Below the pieces are notes generated by a model that saw nothing but the letters and a program-made list of their open reading frames with translations, was not told the DNA's origin and made no database searches. A stretch of 64,000 nucleotides of DNA from Paracoccaceae bacterium. GTDB taxonomy: Bacteria > Pseudomonadota > Alphaproteobacteria > Rhodobacterales > Rhodobacteraceae. Shown in pieces: positions 1 through 8,427 of this stretch (within the stretch, counting starts at the first letter, position 1; the number at the start of each line of letters is the position of its first letter). Location: the NCBI GenBank assembly GCA_026989055.1, contig JALSKC010000052.1:97762-161761 (forward strand). Reading direction: 5' to 3'. A program made the position numbers and the translations under genes.

Positions 1-216
1 GAACGGCTGCGCCGGGTGATCTGCGAACGCCCGATCGCGATCGGGCCGGAGCGGGCCCCGATCACGGTGACGGCAAGTATCGGGGTCAGCATCGGAGGGC
101 AGCGCCGGCTCGACGCCGCCACCGTGCAATCCATGGTGGAGCGGGCCGACCGGGCCCTGCTCGGCGCCAAGGCCACCGGGCGCAATCAGGTGATCTTCGG
201 CAAGTCCGCAGCCTGA
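1..216 (+). CDS. GGDEF-domain protein, C-terminal end (5' truncated)
   Basis: This is the last 71 codons of a gene that begins before the window. The visible part reads as the end of a GGDEF (diguanylate cyclase) domain: a strand with TVTASIGVS, then an ADRALLGAKATGRNQV helix typical of the ADxALYxAKxxGRNxV block that closes such domains. GGDEF domains make cyclic di-GMP from two GTP. The catalytic GG(D/E)EF loop and any sensor region lie outside the window, so activity cannot be judged. The protein stops soon after the domain (FGKSAA), so nothing follows it. Confidence 0.8.
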   Translation, partial: ERLRRVICERPIAIGPERAPITVTASIGVSIGGQRRLDAATVQSMVERADRALLGAKATGRNQVIFGKSAA

Positions 217-344
217 GGCCGCCCCTCTCCGCGCCCCTCTCCGAGATTGCCCGCGCGCCGCGGCCTGTCCCCCACGCCAGCTGCGGCCCGGGGCGCGCCG
301 GCACGCCGGGCGGGGCGGATCACCCTTTCGGCCCGATCCGCCCT

Positions 345-929
345 TCAGCCCCCACCGGGCCTTCCGCCCGGCGTGGCACCACCGGAACGGCCGCGCAGCA
401 GCTGCTCCAGCCTCCGGGCATAGGCGGCCCGTGCCTGCGGGTCCATCGTTTCGACATGCTCCAGCAGAAGGCGGCGGGCGGTGCGATGACGTTCGCTCAC
501 GAGCGCATCCACCCCGGCCAGGGCCTCGCGCAGGCGCCCCATGTCGAAGGGCTCGTCCCGCAGAGCGGCCAGCACTTCCCGAAGCTGCCCGCGCAACGCC
601 CGGCGGTTGGCCGCCAGCTCCTGCCTCCGCTGTTCGGCCGCCCGTGCCAGCCGGCGCTGGTCGGGCGGCGGCAGGGCGCGCGCGAAAAGGCCGTAGCCGA
701 ACTCGCGCAGCGGCATCTCCCGCACCGCTTCGGCCGCCCTTCCCGGAGCCGCTTCTCCGGCCGCGCCCCCGGAAGAAAGCTGGCGCAGGAAGATGCCGGC
801 CACGATCCCCGCCACCAGGAGATTCGCCGCCAGCGAAACCGCCAGCAGGGCCCGGATCCTCCCTCCTCCGTGCCCCGGGGACGGCCCTGCGCCCGGGGGC
901 GGGCCTGCGGAAGATTCCCTCTGCGTCAT
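345..929 (-). CDS. Periplasmic heavy-metal-sensor-like membrane protein
   Basis: A 194-residue protein with a short Gly/Pro-rich cytoplasmic start, one membrane segment at about residues 25-47, and a long helical, Arg/Glu/Leu-rich periplasmic part. This pattern fits the CpxP/Spy-like 'periplasmic heavy metal sensor' group, whose members are alpha-helical hairpins with an LTxxQ-like motif; here the helix holds PDQRRLARAAEQRR. I start it at the ATG at 929, two bases after the stop of the upstream gene at 932, because the longer in-frame extension is Arg-rich and overlaps the upstream gene. It is the last gene of an ECF-sigma operon and is likely a periplasmic input or output protein of that system. 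No metal ligand cluster is evident. Confidence 0.7.
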   Translation of the reverse strand: MTQRESSAGPPPGAGPSPGHGGGRIRALLAVSLAANLLVAGIVAGIFLRQLSSGGAAGEAAPGRAAEAVREMPLREFGYGLFARALPPPDQRRLARAAEQRRQELAANRRALRGQLREVLAALRDEPFDMGRLREALAGVDALVSERHRTARRLLLEHVETMDPQARAAYARRLEQLLRGRSGGATPGGRPGGG

Positions 930-931
930 GG

Positions 932-1354
932 CTACCCCTCTTCGCGCCCTTCCTCCAGAATGCCCTCGAAGACGCCCTCGAATGACAGCATGAATTCTCC
1001 CGGATCGAAACCGCCTTCGTTCCCGGGCCGGGCGCCGGCCAGCCGCTCCACGGCCTGCGGCGGCGCGTAGCCGAGCCACAAGCCGACCAGAGCCGCCGCC
1101 GACAGCCCGGCCAGCGCCGGCCAGCCGCCAAGCGCGGTCAGCCAGCCGGCGCAGGCGGCCAGCCTCCGGGGCCGTGCCGCAGGAGCCGGAGCGGGCGCAG
1201 GCCGGCCACCGGCCGCGGCATCGGCAAGAGCTCCGGCATCGGCCAGGACCCGCTCCAGAAGCCCCTCCGGCAGGGGCGGGGGATGGCGCGCCGCCTCCGC
1301 CAGCAGCTTTTCGAGTTCCTCGTCGTTCAGACGCCTGCTGTCAGCCATCACCAT
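932..1354 (-). CDS. Probable anti-sigma factor, single-pass membrane protein
   Basis: A 140-residue protein with a soluble N-terminal part (about residues 1-65), one hydrophobic segment near residues 75-97 and an acidic C-terminus. Its start lies inside the 3' end of the ECF sigma gene (overlap of 14 bp), the usual position of a cognate anti-sigma factor. The first 45 residues are acidic and helical (NDEELEKLLAEAARHPPPL). They lack the zinc-binding HxxxCxxC motif of ZAS-type anti-sigma factors, so this would be a non-zinc type. The role is inferred from position and topology, not from a recognised domain. A second ATG at codon 3 is an equally possible start. Confidence 0.6.
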   Translation of the reverse strand: MVMADSRRLNDEELEKLLAEAARHPPPLPEGLLERVLADAGALADAAAGGRPAPAPAPAARPRRLAACAGWLTALGGWPALAGLSAAALVGLWLGYAPPQAVERLAGARPGNEGGFDPGEFMLSFEGVFEGILEEGREEG

Positions 1355-1925
1355 ACCCCAGTTCTTCCCGCCGGCCGGCGAGAGCCTTCGCCAGCGCCCG
1401 CTTCCCCCGCGCGTTGAGGCTTTCCACCGCCTCCACGCTGACTTCCATCACCGCCGCGATCTCGGGGTTGGAAAGCCCCTCCACATGTCGCAGCACGACC
1501 GCCTGGCGCTGGCGCGCGGGCAGGCGCATCAGCGCCTCCTGCAACGCCGCCACCCGCTGGGCCCGCACCAGGCCATCCTCGGCGCTGGCCGCATCATCGG
1601 CCGGTTCCGCGATACTGTCGAGCCCGACCCCGCGCCGGCGGCGCAGCCGGTCGGTGCACAAGTTGGCAACCACCCGATACAGCCAGGTGCTCACCTTCGC
1701 CTCGCCCTGCCGCCACGCGGGTGCGATCTTCCAGAGCCGCAGCATCGCCTCCTGCGCCACGTCCTCCGCCTCGGCCCGGTCGTTCAGCATCCGCATGGCA
1801 TGGCCGTAAAGACGCGGCAGGAAGCGCTCCGCCAGGATGCGCGCCGCCACCCGCTCACCGCGTCCATAGGCCGCAAGCAACGCATCGTCGGGCTGATCCG
1901 CAAGGGAATCGAGAGGCATCGGCAT
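1341..1925 (-). CDS. ECF-family RNA polymerase sigma factor
   Basis: A 194-residue ECF sigma factor. Region 2 (about residues 25-95) has the hallmark DVAQEAMLRLW followed by STWLYRVVANLCTDRLRRRR, which binds core polymerase and the -10 element. Region 4 (about 125-180) has LPARQRQAVVLRHVEGLS followed by the helix-turn-helix AAVMEVSVEAVESL, which reads the -35 element. The length is normal for the family, and there is no region 1 or 3. It is followed with overlap by a membrane anti-sigma candidate and a periplasmic sensor-like gene, and preceded by an EF-hand protein on the same strand. Such sigma factors usually activate their own operon. A GGAAT element lies upstream (about 1963-1967, read on the minus strand), but a full promoter is not convincing. 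Confidence 0.9.
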   Translation of the reverse strand: MPMPLDSLADQPDDALLAAYGRGERVAARILAERFLPRLYGHAMRMLNDRAEAEDVAQEAMLRLWKIAPAWRQGEAKVSTWLYRVVANLCTDRLRRRRGVGLDSIAEPADDAASAEDGLVRAQRVAALQEALMRLPARQRQAVVLRHVEGLSNPEIAAVMEVSVEAVESLNARGKRALAKALAGRREELGYGDG

Positions 1926-2046
1926 GACCCGACGGGCTATCGGAAAACCGCAACGCGGGCAAATTCCCCCACCCTCGCCAGGCCCGGGAGCGGCGCCTTT
2001 CCGTCATCGCCCGCCCGGCGGGAATCGGCACCCCGGCTTCCGGCAC

Positions 2047-2727
2047 TCACCCCTCCCCTCCCTCCGGCTTCACCCGTGGCGCGTCGGCACCGGGCCGGCG
2101 GGACCGCCGCACGGCGCCCCCGCCCCCGTCGAACGCGCTCCGGGCCCGCCAGGCCCGGCGGAACTCCTCGCGGGACAGGCTGCCGTTTCCGTCGGAATCG
2201 ATTCGCGCGAACAGGCTGTCGGCGCGGCGCCCGGCGGCGACGGCGCGCGCCAGCTCCTCCCGCGACAGCATTCCATCGCCATCGGCATCATGCCGGCGCA
2301 GCAGGCGGCGATAACCCGCCCGGGCTCTCCCGGCCGCCAGACATGCCTCTGCCCGCACCATCTCGTCGATGCTGATCCTGCCGTCACCGTCACCGTCCAG
2401 CATCGAAAGACGGCGGGCGGCACCGCCGGCGCCAGCAGAGGGACGGGCGGAAGGCGCCGCACCGGCCTCCCCGCAGGCGGCCTGCCACGGTCCCGGCTGC
2501 CCTTCCGGCAACTGATCCTGCGCCGCCACCCCGCCCGGCGCGGCACCGGCAAAGGCACCGGCGATCGCGAGCGCCGGGGCAATCCGCCCCCGGACACCGG
2601 CGCGCAGCGTTCCGGCATGGCCCTTGCCCCGGTCCCCCTGGCCTCGGCCCTCCGTTCCGGCCCCGGCCCCCTCCCCCGGCCGTACGCAGGAAACCCTTTT
2701 CCACATGGTCCGTCCCTTTTTCCACAT
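2047..2727 (-). CDS. Exported EF-hand calcium-binding protein
   Basis: A 226-residue protein with three well-formed 12-residue EF-hand loops: DGDGDGRISIDE (about 111-122), DADGDGMLSREE (147-158) and DSDGNGSLSREE (177-188). Each has Asp at positions 1, 3 and 5 (Asn in part of the third loop) and Glu at 12, so all three look able to bind Ca2+. A hydrophobic stretch near residues 49-69 ending AQ looks like a signal peptide, but it would follow an unusually long 48-residue N-region. The ATGs at 2727 and 2706 sit in two near-identical short repeats; the first has the better Shine-Dalgarno (GGAGGGACG). It lies 121 bp upstream of the ECF sigma gene on the same strand and is plausibly part of that response. 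Confidence 0.75.
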   Translation of the reverse strand: MWKKGRTMWKRVSCVRPGEGAGAGTEGRGQGDRGKGHAGTLRAGVRGRIAPALAIAGAFAGAAPGGVAAQDQLPEGQPGPWQAACGEAGAAPSARPSAGAGGAARRLSMLDGDGDGRISIDEMVRAEACLAAGRARAGYRRLLRRHDADGDGMLSREELARAVAAGRRADSLFARIDSDGNGSLSREEFRRAWRARSAFDGGGGAVRRSRRPGADAPRVKPEGGEG

Positions 2728-2904
2728 GCTTCGTCCCTCCGCATGGTTGCCCCAATGAGCGCCCGCCGACTGCGGGCAGATCCGCCGCCTGCGGTATCTG
2801 CGCCCTCTTCAACGGGCGGGCGGAAAGATTCCGTCGCCACCGGAAAAGGCTTTGCGACACGCCGCCGCAACGACAAGCGCGCAGCTTTCGCGCAGGATGG
2901 GGCC

Positions 2905-3339
2905 ATGCCGACCGCCTGTGCTTCCTCCACCGCGCCGAATCATCCGATGCCGGAAAACACGCCACCAGACGCCGACCGCCCCCTGCGCACGGCTCTCCTG
3001 CGCGGCTGGCGCCGGCGCTGTCCGAACTGCGGCTCCGGCCCGCTTCTGAAGGGCTACCTCCAGGTGCGCGACCAGTGTCCGGTCTGCGGTGAAGAGCTGT
3101 TCCACCACCGTGCCGATGACGGCCCCGCCTATCTGACCATCCTGATCGTCGGGCATGTCGTGGCCCCGGCGCTGATGTTCGCTTTCGTGAAGTTCCGGCC
3201 GGACCCGCTGATTCTGGCAACGCTTTTCGCCATTGGCTGTGTCGTGCTGTCGCTTTATCTGTTGCCCCGCATGAAGGGCATGATCGTGGGGATCCAGTGG
3301 GCCAAACGGATGCATGGTTTCGGCAGGGACGCCGCCTGA
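2905..3339 (+). CDS. DUF983 zinc-ribbon membrane protein
   Basis: A 144-residue protein of the DUF983 family. An N-terminal zinc ribbon has two Cys pairs, RRCPNCGSG and DQCPVCGEEL, separated by about 17 residues, followed by the conserved HHRADDGPAYLTI. Two hydrophobic helices follow (LTILIVGHVVAPALMFAFV and ILATLFAIGCVVLSLYLLP), giving a small inner-membrane protein with a cytoplasmic zinc ribbon. No biochemical role is established for the family that I know of. I choose the ATG at 2905, which has an AGGA eight bases upstream; the ATG at 2947 has no ribosome site. Its 3' end overlaps the Nudix gene by 26 bp, so the two are probably co-translated. Confidence 0.8.
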   Translation: MPTACASSTAPNHPMPENTPPDADRPLRTALLRGWRRRCPNCGSGPLLKGYLQVRDQCPVCGEELFHHRADDGPAYLTILIVGHVVAPALMFAFVKFRPDPLILATLFAIGCVVLSLYLLPRMKGMIVGIQWAKRMHGFGRDAA

Positions 3340-4063
3340 GGCAGGCGCGGCGGCGCGGCGGTTGAGCGCCCCGCCGATCCGCGACGCGGCAACGCTGATC
3401 CTGCTGCGCGATGTCGCCACCCGGCCGCGGGTGCTGATGGGGCAGCGCGGGACGGCGGCCGCCTTCATGCCCGACAAGTTCGTCTTTCCCGGGGGCGCGC
3501 TGGATGCACAGGACGCGCAGGTTTCGCTGGCCGTCGGCATGGGCGCACCATGCGCCCGGCGGCTGCGGCAGGCGCCGCGCCCCGAAAGCCCGGCACCGGA
3601 GCCGGATGCGCTGGCCGCCGCAGCAATCCGCGAGCTGTGGGAGGAAGCCGGCCTGATCCTCGGCATGCCCGGCCGCTGGTCCGGCCCCGTCCCGCCCGGC
3701 TGGCGCAGTTTCGCTGCAACCGGGCACCGCCCCTCGGCCGCCGGAATGCGCTTCGTGTTCCGGGCGATCACGCCCCCGGGGCGGTCGCGTCGATTCGACG
3801 CCCGCTTCTTCCTGGCCGACGCCTCGATGCTGGCCGGAGACCCGGATGATTTCTCGCGCGCCACCGACGAGCTTTCGCATCTGCAATGGATCCCGCTCGC
3901 GGATGCCCGCAACTTCGACCTGCCCTTCATCACCGAGGTCGTGCTGGCCGAGGTGGCCGCCCGCCTGCCGGATCTCTCGCCCCCCGAGACGGTGCCCTTC
4001 TTCAACAATTCCGACGAGCGGAGCCTGTTCGAGCGCCTCGGCGGCAGAAGCCCGCTGGGGTGA
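3314..4063 (+). CDS. Nudix hydrolase, NUDT19-like with split Nudix box
   Basis: A 249-residue Nudix-family hydrolase, probably cleaving a nucleoside-diphosphate or CoA-type substrate. The start of the fold is clear (DAATLILLRD near 24-33, DKFVFPGG near 54-61). The Nudix box, normally GGx5Ex7REUxEExGU, is split: after FPGG come about 45 residues, including a Pro/Arg-rich stretch, before AAIRELWEEAGL at about 103-114. Such an insertion between the glycines and the REUxEE helix is known in NUDT19-like enzymes. The catalytic helix residues R106, E107, E110 and E111 are present. The start codon lies inside the DUF983 gene; a TTG at 3362 is an alternative. Confidence 0.85.
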   Translation: MVSAGTPPEAGAAARRLSAPPIRDAATLILLRDVATRPRVLMGQRGTAAAFMPDKFVFPGGALDAQDAQVSLAVGMGAPCARRLRQAPRPESPAPEPDALAAAAIRELWEEAGLILGMPGRWSGPVPPGWRSFAATGHRPSAAGMRFVFRAITPPGRSRRFDARFFLADASMLAGDPDDFSRATDELSHLQWIPLADARNFDLPFITEVVLAEVAARLPDLSPPETVPFFNNSDERSLFERLGGRSPLG

Positions 4064-4113
4064 GCACCCCAGGGCGGCAGACGGGCAGCTTCCGCCTGCG
4101 GCCACCGCGCCTC

Positions 4114-5157
4114 TCAGAAGGGCATCGGATGCGCCCTGTGGACGGCAGCGATGTCATCGAGAAGCTCGCGATCCAGCTTCAGCTCGGCCGCTGCCAGGGC
4201 CGTTTCCACATGCGCCACCCGGGTCGCCCCGAAGATGACCGAGCCCATGAAGGGCCGCGCCATTGCCCAGGCCAGCGCCATCTGCGGCAGTTCCAGCCCG
4301 TGTCGGAGGGCCAGCGCGCGATAAGCGTCGATCGCGCCCCAGACCCGCGGGGTGATCCGCCCGTTGAGGTTGCCCGAAATGCTCCGGCGGCTGCCCGCAG
4401 GTGTCACGTCGGGGGCATATTTGCCGCTCAGGAGGCCGGCAGCCAGCGGCGTGTAGGCCAGCAGGGAAACCTGCTCGTTATGTGCCAGCTCGGCCAGATC
4501 GGTATCGAACAGCCGGCACAGCAGCGAATATTCGTTCTGGATCGTCTGCACCCGCGGCAGGCCGTGACGGCGGGCCAGTTCCAGCCATTTCGCCGTGCCC
4601 CAGGCGCTTTCGTTGGACAGCCCGAACCAGCGCACCCGGCCGGCCTCGATCTGGCGCTGCATCTCCTGCAGCACATCGAGCATGTGCGCCTCGGTCTGCG
4701 CCCGGTCCTGCCCGGAAGGGTCATAGGCCCAGTTCTGGCGGAAATGGTAGGAGCCGCGGTTGGGCCAGTGCAGCTGGTAGAGGTCGATCACCTCGCAGCG
4801 CAGCCGCTTCAGCGAGCCCTCGACGGCGGTTCTTATGGTTTCGGCGCTGACCGGCGCGCCCTCGCGCACCGCCTTCTGCCCGGCCCCGGTCACCTTGGTG
4901 GCGATCACCACGTCGCCGCGCCGCCCGCTGCGGGCAAGCCAGTTGCCGATGATCTCCTCGGTGCGGCCCACGGTTTCGGCCCGCACCGGATATGTGGGGT
5001 AGAGTTCGGCCGTGTCGATGAAATTGATCCCCCCGGCAAGGGCGGCATCGATCTGGGCATGCGCCTCGGCCTCGTCGTTCTGCGCACCCCAGGTCATCGA
5101 CCCGAGGCACAGTGCCGAAACTTCCAGATCGCTCTGCCCGAGCCTGCGATATTCCAT
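4114..5157 (-). CDS. NADP(H)-dependent aldo/keto reductase, Tas-like
   Basis: A 347-residue aldo/keto reductase with the (beta/alpha)8 fold. All four catalytic residues are visible: D48 and Y53 in FIDTAELYPTYP, K88 in VIATKV and H130 in YQLHWPNRG. The ELYP(T)YP loop and the long insertion after the catalytic Lys resemble E. coli Tas and the subgroup near the potassium-channel beta subunits, rather than the short AKR5 enzymes. The physiological substrate is not deducible. The start MEYRRLGQSDLEVS is the normal beginning of the family. It stands alone on the minus strand between the Nudix gene (convergent) and the DsrE gene. Confidence 0.9.
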   Translation of the reverse strand: MEYRRLGQSDLEVSALCLGSMTWGAQNDEAEAHAQIDAALAGGINFIDTAELYPTYPVRAETVGRTEEIIGNWLARSGRRGDVVIATKVTGAGQKAVREGAPVSAETIRTAVEGSLKRLRCEVIDLYQLHWPNRGSYHFRQNWAYDPSGQDRAQTEAHMLDVLQEMQRQIEAGRVRWFGLSNESAWGTAKWLELARRHGLPRVQTIQNEYSLLCRLFDTDLAELAHNEQVSLLAYTPLAAGLLSGKYAPDVTPAGSRRSISGNLNGRITPRVWGAIDAYRALALRHGLELPQMALAWAMARPFMGSVIFGATRVAHVETALAAAELKLDRELLDDIAAVHRAHPMPF

Positions 5158-5259
5158 GCCGATTCACTCCCTGCGCCTGTTTCCCTGCGCCCCTCGCGAC
5201 CCTCGCGGCCCCGCCTCCCGGGCATCCGGACGGCGGCACTCATCTGTCGGGGAATCCCC

Positions 5260-5697
5260 TCAGGGACGGATATAGGCCCAGCCCTGTTCCTGCAACTCGA
5301 CCAGGCGGACCACGCCGGAAGGCACGATTGTGGCTTCGTCCAGCAACACCACCTCCTTGCCGGTCTTCTTCTTCATGTTGTTCATGGTGTTGGCACAGGC
5401 GGCGAAGGTAACGTTATCCATCTCCAGCCCCATGACGGCGATCCTCTCGGCCACCGGGCTCTTGCCCTCGATCAGCATGTTGAGGCCCGGGCCGTAGGTG
5501 ACCACCTCGATATACACCGGGATGCCCTGCGCCTCGTAATAGGCGGTGACGTTCCTGACGTTGTTGAGGGTCAGGTTCATCAGCTTGGGGTCGTTTTCAT
5601 CCACATGAAATGCCACATGCTTTCCTTCCCCGTCGGCAAGGGCCGCCAGCGGAAACAGGGCCAGCAGGGCTGCAAGGACAAGTGCGCGTTTCTTCAT
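5260..5697 (-). CDS. Exported DsrE-family protein
   Basis: A 145-residue protein with a cleavable signal peptide (MKKRALVLAALLALFPLAALA, cleavage near residue 21) and a DsrE/DsrF-like domain. A single Cys (C101, in FAACANTM) sits where sulfur-relay members of this fold carry the reactive cysteine, and it is followed by NNMKKKTG as in other exported DsrE proteins. It probably acts in the periplasm in sulfur or redox chemistry, but this is inference. The start at 5697 is chosen because GGGAGGAACGG stands directly upstream and because it gives a standard signal peptide; in-frame codons further upstream lack this. Confidence 0.85.
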   Translation of the reverse strand: MKKRALVLAALLALFPLAALADGEGKHVAFHVDENDPKLMNLTLNNVRNVTAYYEAQGIPVYIEVVTYGPGLNMLIEGKSPVAERIAVMGLEMDNVTFAACANTMNNMKKKTGKEVVLLDEATIVPSGVVRLVELQEQGWAYIRP

Positions 5698-5717
5698 CCG
5701 TTCCTCCCGTTGGACAT

Positions 5718-5731
5718 ACGCGTTTTCGCGT
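5718..5731. promoter_or_regulatory. Inverted repeat in the leader of the DsrE gene
   Basis: A perfect 5-bp inverted repeat, ACGCG-TTTT-CGCGT, lies 21-34 bases upstream of the DsrE start codon, in an AT-rich spacer also serving metG. It could be an operator half-site pair. No regulator is implied by the neighbours. Confidence 0.25.
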
Positions 5732-5904
5732 TCTTGTGAAATCACCATAATCGGATACGTGCATTTTCAAAACTTTTTCTTCCCGCGGGTGCTGGCGCAT
5801 CCTCCTGAACGGCAGCATGAATTCATCCGCCTCCCGAGGCACACCGCTGGCCCTTGCCCCCGCCATGGGCTAAAGAGCGGCGGAAACAGGACCGGACGGA
5901 ACAG

Positions 5905-7623
5905 ATGGCGCGGATTCTCATCACCTCGGCGATTCCCTACATCAACGGCATCAAGCACCTGGGCAACCTGGTGGGCAGCCAGTTGCCGGCCGATCTCTAC
6001 GCCCGCTACATGCGCGCGCGCGGCCATGAGGTGATGTTCATCTGCGCCACCGACGAACACGGCACCCCGGCCGAACTGGCCGCCGCCAAGGCCGGCATGC
6101 CGGTGGCTGAATACTGCGCGAAAATGTGGGCGGTGCAAAAGGAACTGGCCGACGGGTTCGGCCTGTCCTTCGATCACTTCGGCCGCTCGTCGAGCGAACA
6201 GAACCGCATCCTGACCCAGCATTTCGCGCGCAGGCTGGGCGAAAACGGGCTGATCGAGGTGGTCACCGAGAAGCAGATCTATTCGGTGGCCGACGGCCGC
6301 TTCCTGCCCGATCGCTATATCGAGGGCACCTGCCCCAACTGCGGCTATGAAAAGGCGCGCGGCGATCAGTGCGAGAACTGCACCAAGCAGCTGGAGCCCA
6401 CCGACCTGATCGAGCCGCGCAGCGCCATTTCCGGCTCGACCGAGCTGGAGGTGCGCGAAACCAGGCATCTGTATCTGCGCCAGTCCAGGCTCAGGGACAG
6501 GCTGGAAACCTGGATTGACTCGAAAACCGACTGGCCGGTGCTGACCACCTCGATCGCCAGGAAGTGGCTGCACGACGGCGACGGGCTGCAGGACCGCGGC
6601 ATCACCCGCGATCTCGACTGGGGCGTGCCGGCCCAGTTCGAAGGCGCCCCCTGGGAGGGGATGGAAGGCAAGGTCTTCTATGTCTGGTTCGACGCGCCGA
6701 TCGAATACATCGCCGCCACATGGGAATGGGCGGATGCGCAGGGATTGTCGGATAATGACTGGAAACGCTGGTGGCGCAGCGACAAGGGCGCCGAAGATGT
6801 TCGATATGTGCAATTCATGGGCAAGGACAACGTGCCGTTCCACACCCTTTCCTTCCCCGCCACGATCATGGGATCGGGCGAGCCGTGGAAGCTGGTGGAT
6901 TACATCAAGAGCTTCAACTACCTCAACTACGATGGCGGCCAGTTCTCCACCAGCCAGGGCCGCGGGGTGTTCATGGACCAGGCGCTGTCCATCCTGCCCG
7001 CCGACTACTGGCGCTGGTGGCTGCTCAGCCACGCGCCGGAAAACTCCGACAGCGAATTCACCTGGGAAAACTTCCAGGTCTCGGTCAACAAGGACCTGGC
7101 CGACGTGCTGGGCAATTTCGTCTCCCGCGTCACCAAGTTCTGCCGGTCGAAATTCGGCGAAGCGGTGCCCGCGGGCGGCGCGTGGGGCGAACAGGAAAAG
7201 GCGCTGATACGCGATCTCGGGCAACGCATCCGGACCTATGAACAGCACATGGATGCGATGGAAATCCGCAAGGCTTCGGGCGCGCTGCGCGCGATCTGGG
7301 GTGCCGGCAACGAATACCTGCAATCGGCCGCGCCCTGGGCTGCCTTCAAGACGGACCCCGAGCGCGCCGCCGCGATCATCCGTCTGTCGCTCAACCTGAT
7401 CCGCCTTTACGCGGTGGTGTCGGCCCCCTTCATCCCCGATGCCTCGGCGAAGATGCTCGAAGCCATGCACAGCGATGACGACAGCTGGCCGGAAGATCCG
7501 GGCAGTGCGCTGACTACCCTGCCGGCGGGCCATGGCTTCACCGTGCCGGAGATGCTGTTTCGCAAGATCACCGACGAAGAACGCGCGGAATGGCAGCAGC
7601 GGTTTGCCGGCCGCCGCGACTGA
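5905..7623 (+). CDS. metG: Methionyl-tRNA synthetase
   Basis: A 572-residue class I methionyl-tRNA synthetase, charging tRNA-Met and initiator tRNA. The N-terminus has the signature [17 protein letters not shown] with the HIGH-type motif HLGN at 18-21. A single zinc knuckle lies at C143-P-N-C146 and C156-E-N-C159. The KMSKS-equivalent loop reads Q346-F-S-T-S350, so both lysines of the consensus are absent; FSTS variants occur in this subgroup, but the leading Gln is unusual. There is no C-terminal EMAP-like tRNA-binding extension. I start at the ATG at 5905 because translation upstream is not family-like. Confidence 0.95.
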   Translation: MARILITSAIPYINGIKHLGNLVGSQLPADLYARYMRARGHEVMFICATDEHGTPAELAAAKAGMPVAEYCAKMWAVQKELADGFGLSFDHFGRSSSEQNRILTQHFARRLGENGLIEVVTEKQIYSVADGRFLPDRYIEGTCPNCGYEKARGDQCENCTKQLEPTDLIEPRSAISGSTELEVRETRHLYLRQSRLRDRLETWIDSKTDWPVLTTSIARKWLHDGDGLQDRGITRDLDWGVPAQFEGAPWEGMEGKVFYVWFDAPIEYIAATWEWADAQGLSDNDWKRWWRSDKGAEDVRYVQFMGKDNVPFHTLSFPATIMGSGEPWKLVDYIKSFNYLNYDGGQFSTSQGRGVFMDQALSILPADYWRWWLLSHAPENSDSEFTWENFQVSVNKDLADVLGNFVSRVTKFCRSKFGEAVPAGGAWGEQEKALIRDLGQRIRTYEQHMDAMEIRKASGALRAIWGAGNEYLQSAAPWAAFKTDPERAAAIIRLSLNLIRLYAVVSAPFIPDASAKMLEAMHSDDDSWPEDPGSALTTLPAGHGFTVPEMLFRKITDEERAEWQQRFAGRRD

Positions 7624-7683
7624 GGCGGTTGCCCCGCGGCGCATCATCGTTCAGGCTGCGCCGATCAACCCCGGAGGCGGAAC

Positions 7684-8292
7684 ATGGCCGACACGATCGA
7701 AACCCTGCTCGAACGGATCAGGGAACTCCAGAAAGAGATCGAGGAGCGGATCGAGGCGCGCCGGCAGCGCTTCCGCTACCGGCTGGAACACGGCCGGGTG
7801 GTGTTCGACAGGGAAATCCGCCACCGCCACCGGGCGCTCAAGATCAGCCTCTGGCCCTATGTCAGCCGCGCCCGGCTGCTGACCGTTCTCACCGCTCCGG
7901 TCATCTATTCGCTGATCGTCCCGCTGGTGCTGCTGGATGTTTTCGTGGCCATCTACCAGGCCGTCTGCTTTCCCGCCTACGGCATCCCGAAGGTGCCGAG
8001 GCGCGATTACATCGCCATCGACCGCCACCGCCTGCAGTATCTCAACGCGCTGGAAAAGCTCAACTGCGTCTATTGCGGCTATGCCAACGGGCTGCTGGCG
8101 CTGGTGAGCGAGATCGCTTCGCGCACCGAGGCCTACTGGTGCCCGATCAAGCACGCCCGCAAGTTGCGCGGAACCCACGCCCGCTACCCGTCCTTTGCCG
8201 ATTACGGCGACGGCGAAAGCTACCGCACCCGGCTGGCGCAGCTGCGCGCGGAACTGGAGCGGATGGAGCGGGAAGCCGGGTCGGCCGGCTGA
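7684..8292 (+). CDS. Conserved membrane protein with cysteine pairs, function unknown
   Basis: A 202-residue protein I cannot assign to a characterised family. An N-terminal coiled-coil helix (about 5-30) leads into a basic segment, then a long hydrophobic stretch at about 65-92 that could form one or two membrane helices. After it come IPKVPRRDYIAIDRHRL and a conserved-looking cysteine block: CVYCGYANG (C128, C131) and YWCPIKHA (C153). These suggest metal or redox function on one membrane face. A C-terminal helix is charged and coiled-coil-like. It starts 60 bp after metG with GGAGGCGGAAC upstream, so it may be cotranscribed with metG. Confidence 0.75.
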   Translation: MADTIETLLERIRELQKEIEERIEARRQRFRYRLEHGRVVFDREIRHRHRALKISLWPYVSRARLLTVLTAPVIYSLIVPLVLLDVFVAIYQAVCFPAYGIPKVPRRDYIAIDRHRLQYLNALEKLNCVYCGYANGLLALVSEIASRTEAYWCPIKHARKLRGTHARYPSFADYGDGESYRTRLAQLRAELERMEREAGSAG

Positions 8293-8321
8293 AGCCGAGG
8301 GCTTCCGCACCCACCTGCCCC

Positions 8322-8350
8322 TTGCCCCCGGGCGCCATCGGGCGCACAAT
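8322..8350 (+). promoter_or_regulatory. Probable sigma-70 promoter for the thioredoxin-fold gene
   Basis: TTGCCC at 8322-8327 and CACAAT at 8345-8350 are separated by 17 bp, about 78 bases upstream of the start at 8428. The -35 keeps the TTG core and the -10 matches four of six consensus positions. Confidence 0.4.
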
Positions 8351-8427
8351 CGGGTCGGATCGGCGCGGCCCGTCCGAGCCGGCCGTGCCGCTGCAAAGGC
8401 GCATCGATCACAACACAGGAGTCACCC

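Noticed and set aside
5767..7647. A 626-codon minus-strand open frame opposite metG
   Set aside because: metG is unmistakable on the plus strand; the opposite frame has no conserved domain.
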